Notes: generated by a model not told the origin, from the sequence alone. 64,000 nt of DNA from Aliirhizobium smilacinae (GCF_006335145.1 NZ_VDMN01000006.1:248001-312000), one strand, 5' to 3'. Counted from the first letter of the stretch, positions 1 to 7,694 are shown. Made by a program: numbers and translations.

Positions 1-453
1 GTAACCACCGCCTCGTCCTTCCAGTTGGCCCCGGCATTGCGCATGTCGGTCCGGATCGAAGGATAGGATGTCGCCTTTCGGCCGCGCAAGGCGTCGGCTT
101 CGACCAGCAGCCATGGTCCATGGCAGATCGCGGCAACCGGTTTTCCGCTGCTGATGAACTGGCGGACCAGCTGAACGGCGTCCTCGTTGTTGCGCAGGAC
201 GTCCGGGTTGATCTGGCCGCCCGGCAGAACGAGGGCGTCGAAATCCTCGACATTGACCGCATTCACCTCAAGATCGACGGCCACACAGTCACCCCAGTCC
301 TTTTCGTCCCAGCTTTTGATTTCGCCGGATTTGATCGAGGCGATTTTGACATTGGCACCGCGCTTGGTCAGCTCTTCCAGCGGAACGCGCAGTTCCGAGC
401 GCTCGTAGCCATCGGTAGCCAGAATGAGGATGTTGGCGGATTGGATGTTCGCC
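1..453 (-). CDS. PfpI/DJ-1 family protein (C-terminus beyond window edge)
   Basis: The reverse strand reads from an ATG at 453 off the left edge, giving about 151 residues. The protein opens with a class I glutamine-amidotransferase-like fold: a first strand near residues 8-13 (ILILAT), an acidic-rich segment near 45-55, and the nucleophile elbow AICHGPW, whose Cys is the expected catalytic residue. The family includes PfpI/YhbO/DJ-1 proteins with protease, deglycase or chaperone roles in stress. The exact substrate cannot be read from sequence. It lies downstream of the 65-residue ORF at 509-706 on the same strand, 55 bases apart, so the two may be cotranscribed. An EcfG-like motif at 656-681 inside that upstream ORF could also serve it. 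Identity to the family is confident. Confidence 0.88.
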
Positions 454-508
454 ATGATAAGCTCCTTATTGGATTGTTTTTTTCAGGTATTCGGCGGCCT
501 GTCGGTGA

Positions 509-706
509 TCAGAGCCGTCCGGTAGACAGGTCGCGCCCGTTGATCGACGCCGGCACGCTGATTTCGTCCCGCTGCGTCTTTGGAAGCGGAAGCCAAACTG
601 CACCCGGCACGGCGACCTGAATGTCTTTAGGACGCACAGCCTGGAACGTCGGTTGAACCCGATGGGATAAAAAGCGGTTCCTGAGCATCGTGAAAAAGTG
701 CTGCAT
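509..706 (-). CDS. Small hypothetical protein, 65 aa, probably stress induced
   Basis: A short reverse-strand ORF whose ATG at 706 follows a GGGAG ribosome site with 6-base spacing. An EcfG-type promoter motif (GGAAC, 18 bases, GTTAG) lies upstream at 763-788. The product is basic at the N-terminus and has no recognised domain, signal peptide or membrane span. I do not recognise it. The promoter, ribosome site and ORF are in register, which argues for a real gene. The low-complexity composition and the second promoter-like motif inside it argue for caution. Confidence 0.5.
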   Translation of the reverse strand: MQHFFTMLRNRFLSHRVQPTFQAVRPKDIQVAVPGAVWLPLPKTQRDEISVPASINGRDLSTGRL

Positions 707-762
707 GGTAGTCTCCCGTGTCAGTCGTTGACAACTTGCGTTGCGACCTGTCTCGATGGGCT

Positions 763-788
763 AACAAGCCGGGGAGGCGAAACGTTCC
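763..788 (-). promoter_or_regulatory. EcfG-type promoter candidate (GGAAC-N18-GTT)
   Basis: Reverse strand GGAAC at 788-784 and GTT at 765-763, spacing 18. It points at the 65-residue ORF starting at 706. The same GTTAG form of the -10 recurs upstream of the DUF2934 and YciF-like genes in this window. Confidence 0.6.
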
Positions 789-927
789 CTGAATTTTACG
801 CCGGTTCATCCATTGTGAAGCAGCACGACACGCTATGCCATGTCGAAAATATGATGCTCTCGCAGCCTCTGGCCACGAGAGCTTGGGGCCTCTTTCGTCG
901 AGGCCTCATTCCCCTCCTCGGGAAACT

Positions 928-1005
928 TCAAACCGGAATGACGAACATATAACAGGCGGCTATCACCAGCGCGAAACCTGCAACCTCAAACCATTCCCTG
1001 ACCAT
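928..1005 (-). CDS. 25-residue single-span membrane microprotein
   Basis: This reverse-strand ORF is too short for most gene callers. The ATG at 1005 follows a GGAGG ribosome site with 5-base spacing, and a perfect EcfG promoter lies about 30 bases further upstream at 1035-1059. The product starts MVREWFEVAG and continues as an uninterrupted hydrophobic stretch (FALVIAACYMFVIPV) to the TGA at 928-930. This predicts one inner-membrane helix with a short charged N-terminus on the cytoplasmic side. I do not recognise a family. Such peptides often modulate membrane complexes, but its partner is unknown. The support is the promoter, ribosome site and ORF being correctly spaced; there is no homology evidence. 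Confidence 0.6.
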   Translation of the reverse strand: MVREWFEVAGFALVIAACYMFVIPV

Positions 1006-1034
1006 TGTCGCCTCCATCGAACTCTGGATCCAAG

Positions 1035-1059
1035 AACGTGCTGTTGCCATTGTAGTTCC
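1035..1059 (-). promoter_or_regulatory. EcfG-type promoter, perfect consensus
   Basis: Reverse strand GGAAC (1059-1055), 16 bases, CGTT (1038-1035). This is an exact match to the known alphaproteobacterial EcfG consensus. The only open frame placed directly downstream is the 25-residue membrane peptide at 928-1005, so a start near 1028 would give a leader of about 20 bases. Confidence 0.75.
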
Positions 1060-1131
1060 ATGAAATCGCCATAAACATGGCAGGTCGGCCACAAATGTGA
1101 ACAGGTGTTAAAATAAGCCCTCAGTCGATGC

Positions 1132-1392
1132 CTAGCTTGCCTCGGCCCGGGCGCGTGCGGCTTCCAGAATGGCGCGGATTTCTCGCGCCGAGGCGTTTTC
1201 GATCGCAAAAGCGGTGTCCGGCATAACACCGGGATCTTCCTCATGGTCCTTGAATGTTGCGTCGTCGCGCAGCTTTCTCAAAAATGTCGTGATTGTCACT
1301 TCGCCGCCGATCATCGCCGAGAGCATTTCGATCATCAGTTCGCGATGGGCGTTCAGCCGCCCTTCCAGTTCTTCCGGGGTCAGCGATGTCAT
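1132..1392 (-). CDS. Hypothetical protein, 86 aa
   Basis: The ATG at 1392 follows an AGAGGAAA ribosome site. The product is mostly helical and charged: LTPEELEGRLNAHRELMIEM at the N-terminus, an acidic middle (DHEEDPGVMPD) and a helical alanine/arginine-rich end. No signal peptide or membrane span is visible. I do not recognise the family. It lies between stress-type small genes and divergent from glgX, with a 211-base gap. I found no clear EcfG motif upstream on its strand. Confidence 0.75.
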   Translation of the reverse strand: MTSLTPEELEGRLNAHRELMIEMLSAMIGGEVTITTFLRKLRDDATFKDHEEDPGVMPDTAFAIENASAREIRAILEAARARAEAS

Positions 1393-1453
1393 TGAGGTTT
1401 CCTCTTTGTTGTTTCCGCCCGTCCTTCGTCAGATAGGCGGTCTCCCGGCATTG

Positions 1454-1572
1454 GGAACAATCACCGATGCGGAAAGTTTCAGGAGGGCGGCTTCCGTGGC
1501 CTTTTCCATGTTTTATCGAGAAGTCGTCATCTGAGCGTTTCATCACGGAACAAAATGCCGCGCCGCACCATT
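1454..1572 (+). promoter_or_regulatory. Two EcfG-like motifs upstream of glgX
   Basis: GGAAC at 1454-1458 with GTT at 1476-1478 (spacing 17), and GGAAC at 1547-1551 followed after 19 bases by TTG at 1571. Either could drive glgX at 1604. The second has an imperfect -10. Only the first fits the consensus seen elsewhere here, and it would give a leader of about 115 bases. Confidence 0.35.
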
Positions 1573-1603
1573 GTCAGGCAGATTTTATCCAGTGGGGTGC
1601 GGT

Positions 1604-3682
1604 ATGGACATGAAAGCCAATCAGTTCACGATTCAGGCGGGCGACTGGACGCGGCTCGGCGCCAATTTCGATGGCGAGGGGATCAATTTTGCGATCTTTT
1701 CCGCCCATGCGGAACGCGTCGAACTTTGTATCTACGATCCGACCGGAAAGATCGAAATCGCCAGACTCGAACTGCCGGAATACACGCATGAAATCTGGCA
1801 CGGTTATGTACCCGGCCTGAAACCCGGCGCGCTTTACGGCTATCGTGTGCACGGCCCATACGACCCCGAAAACGGCCATCGTTTCAATCCGAACAAGCTG
1901 CTGATCGACCCCTATGCCCGCGAACTTTTCGGTAACATCGAGTGGAACGAGGCGCATTTCGCCTATGATCTTCTTGCCGAAGACAAGGACCTCACCTTCG
2001 ATACGCGCGACAGCGCGCAGTTCACGCCAAAAGCAAAGGTGATCGATCCGAACGAATTCGACTGGCAGGACAGGAACCGCCCGAACATTCCGTGGTCGAA
2101 GTCGCTTATCTACGAGACCCATGTGAAGGGGTTCACCCAGCTCAATTCAGCTCTGCCGAAGGAACTCCGCGGCACGTTCGAGGGGATGGGGCACAAGGCT
2201 TCCGTCGATTACATAAAGAGCCTCGGCATCACCTCGGTCGAGCTTCTTCCGGTTCACTGGTTCCCGGATGACCAGCATCTTCTCGACAAGGACCTGAAGA
2301 ATTTCTGGGGCTATAACTCGCTCGGTTTCTTCGCGCCCGCCTCGCGTTATTATGGCCCGAACGGCATCCAGGGTTTTCGCGACATGGTGCGGTCTTTCCA
2401 CGATGCTGGTGTCGAGGTCATTCTCGACGTGGTCTACAATCACACGGCGGAAGGCAACGAGCTCGGTCCGACATTGTCGTTCAAGGGCATCGATAACTTC
2501 TCCTACTACCGCACGATGCCGGACCAGCATCGTTATTACATCAACGACACGGGCACCGGAAACACCGTCAACACCTCGCATCCGCGAGTGCTGCAGATGG
2601 TGATGGACAGCCTGCGCTACTGGGCGGAATCGATGCATATCGACGGTTTCCGCTTCGACCTTGGCACCATTCTCGGTCGCGAGCCGGAAGGGTTCGACGA
2701 GCGCGGCGGATTCTTCGATGCGGTGACGCAGGATCCGGTTCTCTCCAGGCTCAAGCTGATCGGCGAGCCCTGGGATATCGGCCCCGGCGGTTATCAGGTC
2801 GGCGGTTTCCCGCCGGGCTGGGCCGAGTGGAACGACAAATATCGCGATACGGTGCGCGAATACTGGAAGGGCGACAATGTCCCGACAGATTTTGCCGCCC
2901 GGCTTCTCGGTTCCGGCGACCTCTACGACCAGCGCGGCCGCCGGCCCTGGGCCAGCGTCAACTTCATAACGGCCCATGACGGGTTCACGCTGAACGACCT
3001 CGTCTCGTACAACGAGAAGCATAACGAGGCCAATGGCGAGGACAATAACGACGGTCACAACGACAACCGCTCCTACAATTACGGCGCCGAAGGTCCGACC
3101 GAGGACGAAGGCATCAATGCGGAGCGCGAGAGGCAGAAGCGGAATTTCCTCGCCACGCTGCTCTTCTCCCACGGCACGCCGATGCTGCTTGCCGGTGACG
3201 AATTTGGCCGCAGCCAGCTTGGCAACAATAACGGTTATTGCCAAGACAGCGAGATTTCCTGGGTCCATTGGGACGACCTGCCGGAAACCTGCGAAAGCCT
3301 GCGGGAGTTTACCCGCGAGGTAATCAGGCTTCGCGCCGAACAGCCACTGCTGCGCCGTGAAAGCTGGCGCGACGGGACCGATATCAAGTGGTTCAATGCC
3401 GGTGGCGGTTTCCAGCAGCCGGAACAGTGGGACGAGGGCACCACGCTCGGCGTCTATCTCGGCCGCGGCGACCTGCAGGAAGAAGAAGGCATCTGGCACG
3501 ACGTGCTGCTGCTGTTCAATCCGTTCGAAGGCAACGTCCCGTTCCGCATTCCGCAATTCGGCGAGGGCGGATGGGTGTTGGAACTGACCACCTGCGACAC
3601 AAAGAAACGTGGGCTGACGATTACCAAGGAGAAGGATTTCGAGCTCGAAGGGCGGAGCCTGGCGCTGTTCAGGCGGCCTTGA
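1604..3682 (+). CDS. glgX: Glycogen debranching enzyme GlgX
   Basis: A 692-residue GH13 enzyme that hydrolyses alpha-1,6 branches of phosphorylase-trimmed glycogen in the cytoplasm. It has an N-terminal CBM48/isoamylase-type domain (about residues 10-130) and a catalytic barrel. Visible conserved regions are DVVYNHT (about 274-280), the nucleophile D352 in GFRFDL, acid E388 in GEPWD, and D459 in TAHDGF. Length matches the family. The ATG at 1604 is preferred over the GTG-type start at 1571 because homology to the family begins after it. It is not in an operon with glgB or glgC. GlgA lies 1.3 kb downstream on the other strand. EcfG-like motifs upstream suggest stress control. Confidence 0.93.
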   Translation: MDMKANQFTIQAGDWTRLGANFDGEGINFAIFSAHAERVELCIYDPTGKIEIARLELPEYTHEIWHGYVPGLKPGALYGYRVHGPYDPENGHRFNPNKLLIDPYARELFGNIEWNEAHFAYDLLAEDKDLTFDTRDSAQFTPKAKVIDPNEFDWQDRNRPNIPWSKSLIYETHVKGFTQLNSALPKELRGTFEGMGHKASVDYIKSLGITSVELLPVHWFPDDQHLLDKDLKNFWGYNSLGFFAPASRYYGPNGIQGFRDMVRSFHDAGVEVILDVVYNHTAEGNELGPTLSFKGIDNFSYYRTMPDQHRYYINDTGTGNTVNTSHPRVLQMVMDSLRYWAESMHIDGFRFDLGTILGREPEGFDERGGFFDAVTQDPVLSRLKLIGEPWDIGPGGYQVGGFPPGWAEWNDKYRDTVREYWKGDNVPTDFAARLLGSGDLYDQRGRRPWASVNFITAHDGFTLNDLVSYNEKHNEANGEDNNDGHNDNRSYNYGAEGPTEDEGINAERERQKRNFLATLLFSHGTPMLLAGDEFGRSQLGNNNGYCQDSEISWVHWDDLPETCESLREFTREVIRLRAEQPLLRRESWRDGTDIKWFNAGGGFQQPEQWDEGTTLGVYLGRGDLQEEEGIWHDVLLLFNPFEGNVPFRIPQFGEGGWVLELTTCDTKKRGLTITKEKDFELEGRSLALFRRP

Positions 3683-3723
3683 TCGGGTTCTGACGATGCT
3701 TTGCCAGTGGCAAGCAAGCAGAT

Positions 3724-3757
3724 GTTCGGTCGCAAATTCGGGTATTTGCGACCGAAC
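3724..3757. terminator. 14-bp hairpin between convergent glgX and antitoxin gene
   Basis: Perfect arms GTTCGGTCGCAAAT (3724-3737) and the complement (3744-3757) with a 6-base loop. It sits 41 bases after the glgX stop and 5 bases from the convergent antitoxin stop. There is no clear T-run on either side, so it may stop transcription weakly in both directions or only protect 3' ends. Confidence 0.55.
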
Positions 3758-3762
3758 GAAAA

Positions 3763-4041
3763 CTACGCGACGGCTTTTGCCACCATCTCCGGATGCTGGG
3801 CGATCACCTTCACATAAGCGACGGCAAAATCAGGTGCGGTGACGCGCGCCTGTTCCCAATCACGCAGTGTGCCGACAGGAACCCGGAACCGGCTGGCGAA
3901 CTCTGATTGCGACAGGCCGAGGCTCATCCGCGTATTGCGGATCAGCCGGGAGCGCAGGCCTCGCTCCACGGCTTCGTCCGTAACGTCGAAATCCTCGGAA
4001 TCGGCCAGGTCAGCAGGTAGCATGATATGCTCTTTCTTCAC
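3763..4041 (-). CDS. XRE-type helix-turn-helix antitoxin paired with BrnT-like toxin
   Basis: A 92-residue protein starting at GTG 4041, which has an AGGAG ribosome site 8 bases upstream inside the toxin gene. It overlaps the toxin gene by 32 bases, so translation is probably coupled. The central HTH (about residues 40-65) includes LGLSQSEFASRF and VPVGTLRDWEQ, an XRE/Cro-like DNA-binding unit. The N-terminus is acidic. It probably neutralises the toxin and represses the operon through the palindrome at 4295-4315. Unlike typical BrnA, which uses a ribbon-helix-helix, this antitoxin uses HTH. Confidence 0.82.
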   Translation of the reverse strand: MKKEHIMLPADLADSEDFDVTDEAVERGLRSRLIRNTRMSLGLSQSEFASRFRVPVGTLRDWEQARVTAPDFAVAYVKVIAQHPEMVAKAVA

Positions 4042-4285
4042 CCTTATTGCTCCTTCTCACCGAGATAAAACGGGGTTGGTCATCCCGCCAGACGAAGACG
4101 CCGGTGAACAGCTTCTCCTCAACCATGCCAGTCACTTTGAAACGCTCTTCATTGTCGATCGGGCGGATGGATGGTAAGATCAGGTGATGGTCGTCGCCAA
4201 AAATCCGATCGCCAAAGGATAGCGAAAGATTGTGCTTTTCGCGGTTGGTTTCGTCCTTGTCTGGGTCGAACCGGTCTTCCGTCAT
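4010..4285 (-). CDS. BrnT family toxin
   Basis: A 91-residue protein with the BrnT hallmarks: DPDKDETNREKHNLSLSF at the N-terminus and RFISVRRSNKGEERAY near the C-terminus. BrnT toxins are RelE-like ribonucleases that block translation under stress. The conserved basic/Tyr C-terminal cluster is intact, so it looks functional. It precedes and overlaps its antitoxin gene, the toxin-first order usual for brnTA. The ATG at 4285 lies 10 bases from a 21-base palindrome, with no strong ribosome site. Family assignment is good; activity is inferred. Confidence 0.85.
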   Translation of the reverse strand: MTEDRFDPDKDETNREKHNLSLSFGDRIFGDDHHLILPSIRPIDNEERFKVTGMVEEKLFTGVFVWRDDQPRFISVRRSNKGEERAYHATC

Positions 4286-4294
4286 GAGAATGAT

Positions 4295-4315
4295 TTATAC
4301 GGAATTTCCGTATAA
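4295..4315. promoter_or_regulatory. Palindromic operator for the toxin-antitoxin operon
   Basis: TTATACGGAA, one central base, then TTCCGTATAA: ten-base perfect arms directly upstream of the toxin start and overlapping likely -10 hexamers on the reverse strand. This position fits autoregulation by the HTH antitoxin. Confidence 0.7.
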
Positions 4316-4431
4316 TGCGCAAGCTCGACATCCTTTCGTTGACAATGCCGTTTTGCTCTCCTAGCAGACGGTATGGCCCGCCATGGCTTTAACAGCCGCC
4401 TCCCTTAAGTCAGAAAAGCAAGGATAAGCAT

Positions 4432-4965
4432 TTGTCCCAGGTGACACGTATCGTTCATCGGCGCGCGAATGCCGGCTGCGAGCAGCAATACGAGGAACTG
4501 GCACGCGGCATGCTTGAGGCTTCTTCACGGGCGAAGGGGTATCTTTTCTCAACGCTGATCCCGCCACGTATCGAGGGAGAAGAGTTTCACTTCGTGCAGG
4601 TTTTCGCCAGCCAGGCGGATCTCGATGCGTGGGGCCGGTCGAACGTTGCGCACGAATGGCATGAGCGGCTGAAAGACGTTTCCGACCATCCGCCGGAATA
4701 CCGCATCTTCAACACGACTGACCTCTGGTTCTCGACGAGCGGGCTGACCATGCCGAAGCAGCCGGCGCGCTGGCGCATGGCTTTCGTCATCTGGATGGGG
4801 ATTTTTCCAACCGCATCCTTTTACGTCTATTTCCTGTTTCCGTGGCTCGCCGACATCCCGTTCCTCTTGAAGATGTTCATCGCCACCGTGCTGATCGTGC
4901 CGACCATGTATTTTGGCGTACTGCCGTATCTTCTGCGGTGGATGGGCTGGTTTCTCAGGCGGTAA
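4432..4965 (+). CDS. Antibiotic biosynthesis monooxygenase (ABM) domain protein with membrane anchor
   Basis: A 177-residue protein. Residues 1-100 look like an ABM/YgiN dimeric alpha-beta barrel (VTRIVHRRANAGCEQQYEELARGMLEASSRAKGY shortened here as its key residues). The C-terminus has two hydrophobic segments, about 114-138 (AFVIWMGIFPTASFYVYFLF) and 145-172, predicting a hairpin in the inner membrane. A TTG start at 4432 is chosen because AAGGA lies 7 bases upstream; a GTG at 4441 would be too far from it. ABM domains act on quinone-like or aromatic substrates, but many members have no known reaction. It converges on glgA. Confidence 0.78.
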   Translation: MSQVTRIVHRRANAGCEQQYEELARGMLEASSRAKGYLFSTLIPPRIEGEEFHFVQVFASQADLDAWGRSNVAHEWHERLKDVSDHPPEYRIFNTTDLWFSTSGLTMPKQPARWRMAFVIWMGIFPTASFYVYFLFPWLADIPFLLKMFIATVLIVPTMYFGVLPYLLRWMGWFLRR

Positions 4966-4989
4966 ATCCTTCTCCCGCCCGGCCAGGCA

Positions 4990-6468
4990 TTACCAGAATT
5001 TCAGGCGTCGCAGGCCGGTGGCCGGCTGCGATGCCTTTTGCGCCAGGCTTCGATAGACGGCGGCATATTGCTGACCGCTGCGTTCCCACGAGAACTTCGT
5101 TTTCATGCCCTGGTTCTGCAGCCTTGCCCACATCTTCGGCTGCTCGTAGGCGTGAAGAGCACGGCGCAGCGCCAGTCGCAGGCCGTTGGTCGTTACGGGA
5201 TGGAACTGGAAGCCGGTCGCAACTCGGGCCGACATTGCTGCATCATTGGCGTCGATGATCGTTTCCGACAGTCCGCCGGTACGCGAAACGACCGGCACAC
5301 AGCCGTAGCGCAGCGCGTAGAGCTGGGTGAGGCCACAGGGCTCGAAACGCGAAGGCTGGACGATCGCGTCGGCGCCGCCCTGGACGAGATGGGCCGTCGG
5401 TTCGTCATAACCGATATGCACCGCCATGCGGCCGGGATAACGCGATGCCGTTTCCAGCAGCGATTGCTCGATCGCATGGTCGCCCTGGCCGACGATGATG
5501 ATCCTGCCGCCATTGTTGATCACTTCGTCGGCAGTATCCGCCAGCATGTCGATGCCCTTCTGCCAGGTGATGCGGCTGATGGCAGCAAAGATCGGACCTT
5601 TGTCGTCCGCATCCAGGCCGAAACGGTCCAGCAGCGGCTGCCGGTTCTCGCGCTTGCGGCGAAGGTTGGCGATGTCGAATGTCTGTGGAAGGAATTCGTC
5701 GGTCGCGGGGTCCCATACGTCGAGGTCGATGCCGTTGACGATGCCGCGCAACACTTCGACGCGTTCGTTCAACACACCATTCAGCCCCATGCCGAAACGC
5801 GGCGTCAGGATTTCGCGGGCATAGGTCGGGCTGACGGTGGTGATCACGTCTGCCGTCTGCAGCCCGCCCTTGAGGAAGCTGATGTCGCCGAAATATTCCA
5901 ATCTGTCGACGGAATAAGCTTCCGGCGGCAATCCGAGCAGGGGCACCAGATCGGACGAATACTGGCCCTGGAAGGCGATGTTGTGAATGGTGATGACGAC
6001 CGGGGTCATGCAGCCGTTCTGGCGCATGTAGACTGACGTCATCGCCGACTGCCAGTCGTGGGTGTGCACGAGATCCGGCACCCAGCCGGGCAGCGCGCCT
6101 GCGGCAATCTCGGCTGCGGCAAGCGATAGGACGGCGAAGCGTTTCCAGTTATCCGGATGATCCTTGCCATGCTGATCGACATAGGGGCCGCCGGGACGGT
6201 CATAAAGCGTAGGAGCATCCAGTACGAGAAGATCGAGGCCTTCCACGTGGCCGTGGCGGAGCGTCGCCCGTTCGCCGAGAAGATCTTCGAACTCAAGAAG
6301 AGTGGTCGCTTGCCCAAGCTGTTCGATCACCTTGGGGTAGCCCGGCACAAGCGATGTCGTCTCGATCCCGTGCGCGGCAAGCGCCTTGGGAAGCGAACCG
6401 GTTACGTCAGCCAGTCCGCCGGTTTTTATCAGCGGATAGATCTCCGACGTAACGGACAGAATTTTCAT
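4990..6468 (-). CDS. glgA: Glycogen synthase GlgA
   Basis: A 492-residue GT5 glycosyltransferase that extends alpha-1,4-glucan from ADP-glucose. The ADP-glucose-binding KTGGLAD motif is at residues 15-21, and the C-terminal domain carries the retaining-enzyme motif FEPCGLTQLYALRYG. The start at 6468 is chosen over the longer frame to 6570 because the conserved MKILSVTSEIYP begins there and AGGGGGAAA lies 8 bases upstream. In agrobacteria glgA commonly sits with glgBCP; here it stands alone, so it may be a second copy or a rearranged glg locus. No EcfG motif was found upstream. Confidence 0.93.
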   Translation of the reverse strand: MKILSVTSEIYPLIKTGGLADVTGSLPKALAAHGIETTSLVPGYPKVIEQLGQATTLLEFEDLLGERATLRHGHVEGLDLLVLDAPTLYDRPGGPYVDQHGKDHPDNWKRFAVLSLAAAEIAAGALPGWVPDLVHTHDWQSAMTSVYMRQNGCMTPVVITIHNIAFQGQYSSDLVPLLGLPPEAYSVDRLEYFGDISFLKGGLQTADVITTVSPTYAREILTPRFGMGLNGVLNERVEVLRGIVNGIDLDVWDPATDEFLPQTFDIANLRRKRENRQPLLDRFGLDADDKGPIFAAISRITWQKGIDMLADTADEVINNGGRIIIVGQGDHAIEQSLLETASRYPGRMAVHIGYDEPTAHLVQGGADAIVQPSRFEPCGLTQLYALRYGCVPVVSRTGGLSETIIDANDAAMSARVATGFQFHPVTTNGLRLALRRALHAYEQPKMWARLQNQGMKTKFSWERSGQQYAAVYRSLAQKASQPATGLRRLKFW

Positions 6469-6823
6469 CTTGGCACTTTCCCCCTGGGCCGTGACAGAAC
6501 CCAAGCCTACGCGATTCCGCCGCCGGTGATAGCTATTATTATTCAGTTCGATGGAAACATAAGCGCTCATCAGCTTGCGCCCTGCAAGATCGCGTGATCA
6601 CGGGACGAGAGGCTGCCGCAGCCAGCTTTTCGCGGGATAGATGAACTGAGGTGAGGGCGCTGGCGATGATGCCGGTCAAACAGCTTTCGAGGAATGGTGT
6701 TCAAGCCGGTCGTCGAGCCCATGTCTTTAATCCAATACAAAAATACAGAAAGAATTGCCCGGCGACAGGGTCGCCGGTCACTGCATCATTCGCGTTTTTT
6801 AAGGCCGGCTCTGACGTTCGAGC
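6469..6823. other. Intergenic region between glgA start and DUF2934 gene end (355 bp)
   Basis: Both flanking genes are on the reverse strand. I see no convincing gene. A hairpin (CCGGCGAC / GTCGCCGG, 6759-6777) lies about 47 bases past the DUF2934 stop, with a T-rich stretch further on, and may end that transcript. The rest presumably holds the glgA promoter. Confidence 0.5.
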
Positions 6824-7216
6824 CTACTCGGCGGCCGCTTTTTTGGGCCGCTTCTTGGTCTGTTCCGGCTTTACCGCAGCAGCGGCAGCTGGAATTTTGG
6901 GCTTGGCATCGGCCGCAATTGCCGAGGCAGGCTTATCTGTCTTTTTGGCCGCCTTGGGAGCGACTGTCTTGGTTGCCTTTGGGGCTGCAGTTGTTTTTGC
7001 CGCGCCGTTTTTGGATGGTTTGGCTGCGACGGGTTTCCCTGCCTTGGCCGAAGCGCTGCGCTTTGGCGTATCAGTTTCCGCCGCCGTGGGCTTAAGCGTT
7101 GCATATTCCAGCTTCGCCCGTTCCCAATGCTCCGTATCCTTGCCGGAGGGGTAACCCTCCTGCTCCCACAATTCGTACGCTCTGTGCTTGATCCAGTTTT
7201 CCTGAGAGGCCGCCAT
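6824..7216 (-). CDS. DUF2934 protein with Lys/Ala-rich tail
   Basis: 130 residues. The first 45 (NWIKHRAYELWEQEGYPSGK followed by a charged helix) match the DUF2934 type, short domains common in rhizobial stress genes. The remainder is a low-complexity Lys/Ala/Pro tail resembling histone H1-like or DNA-binding tails, which suggests nucleic-acid association, although no function is established. The start at ATG 7216 is chosen because the GGAGA ribosome site overlaps the alternative ATG at 7228. A GGAAC-N17-GTT promoter motif (7243-7267) is placed 27 bases upstream. It is divergent from the gene at 7391. Confidence 0.85.
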   Translation of the reverse strand: MAASQENWIKHRAYELWEQEGYPSGKDTEHWERAKLEYATLKPTAAETDTPKRSASAKAGKPVAAKPSKNGAAKTTAAPKATKTVAPKAAKKTDKPASAIAADAKPKIPAAAAAVKPEQTKKRPKKAAAE

Positions 7217-7242
7217 AATCGTCTCCATTGCCCAAATCGCCT

Positions 7243-7267
7243 AACTCATGCACTGCAGATAGGTTCC
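7243..7267 (-). promoter_or_regulatory. EcfG-type promoter for the DUF2934 gene
   Basis: Reverse strand GGAAC (7267-7263), 17 bases, GTTAG (7245-7241). Correctly placed for the ATG at 7216. It forms a back-to-back pair with the motif at 7340-7364. Confidence 0.7.
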
Positions 7268-7339
7268 GAATGAATGTTAAAAACTGCAATGTCGCGTGAG
7301 AACGCCACAAAATATTGGTAGAAATCTCCCCGATGTGAT

Positions 7340-7364
7340 GGAACTTTTGCGTCGCAGCTCGGTT
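7340..7364 (+). promoter_or_regulatory. EcfG-type promoter for the 83-residue gene
   Basis: GGAAC (7340-7344), 17 bases, GTT (7362-7364), 27 bases before the ATG at 7391. Same spacing as its divergent partner at 7243-7267. Confidence 0.7.
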
Positions 7365-7390
7365 CCGTGAGCGGGAAGGAGAGACTCGTC

Positions 7391-7642
7391 ATGCACAACT
7401 ACTGCGATATAATGCCTCATGCGACCGGATGGGTCTATGTCATCGATGGCGTTCAATCCGCGTCATTCTATCACAGTTACGAATTGGCGCTCGATGCAGC
7501 CCGAACCTGCCTCGCCGCACGCGGCGGGCGCGACAGCCGTGTCTTCCGCTGCCAGAGCCTGAACGGCAATATGCTGCCGATTGAAATCGCCGCTGTGATG
7601 CAGCCACCCGGAACAGGGATAGGACCGATCGCCTATCGTTGA
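7391..7642 (+). CDS. Small DUF2188-like protein, 83 aa
   Basis: The ATG at 7391 follows GGAAGGAGAG with a 7-base gap; the GTG at 7367 would overlap that site and is rejected. The product has the layout of DUF2188-type proteins: HATGWVYVIDGVQSASFYHS, then a helix ELALDAARTCLAARGG, then a basic strand. This is a tentative match because the family is weakly conserved. No signal or membrane span is seen. The EcfG-type motif upstream points to a general-stress role. Confidence 0.7.
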   Translation: MHNYCDIMPHATGWVYVIDGVQSASFYHSYELALDAARTCLAARGGRDSRVFRCQSLNGNMLPIEIAAVMQPPGTGIGPIAYR

Positions 7643-7650
7643 CGAACAAC

Positions 7651-7678
7651 GTAAAGCCCGGAGCGATCCGGGCTTTAC
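7651..7678. terminator. 12-bp hairpin between convergent genes
   Basis: GTAAAGCCCGGA, loop GCGA, TCCGGGCTTTAC. Perfect GC-rich stem ending in TTTAC, between the stop at 7642 and the convergent stop at 7695. It probably acts in both directions. Confidence 0.75.
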
Positions 7679-7694
7679 TGTGATGCAGTCTGTC

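Noticed and set aside
656..681. GGAAC-N18-GTT on the reverse strand
   Set aside because: Lies inside the small ORF at 509-706. It could serve the PfpI gene but is not needed if that ORF is real, so it is not listed as a feature.
1489..1534. 12-residue frame (GTG or ATG start) behind the motif at 1454
   Set aside because: Too short and without conserved features; kept only as a remark on the promoter.
2147..3556. 469-residue reverse-strand open frame inside glgX
   Set aside because: Antisense to a complete enzyme with all active-site motifs; no ribosome site or family features.
4295..4315. Attachment site or transposon end
   Set aside because: No direct repeats or transposase nearby; position next to the toxin start fits an operator better.
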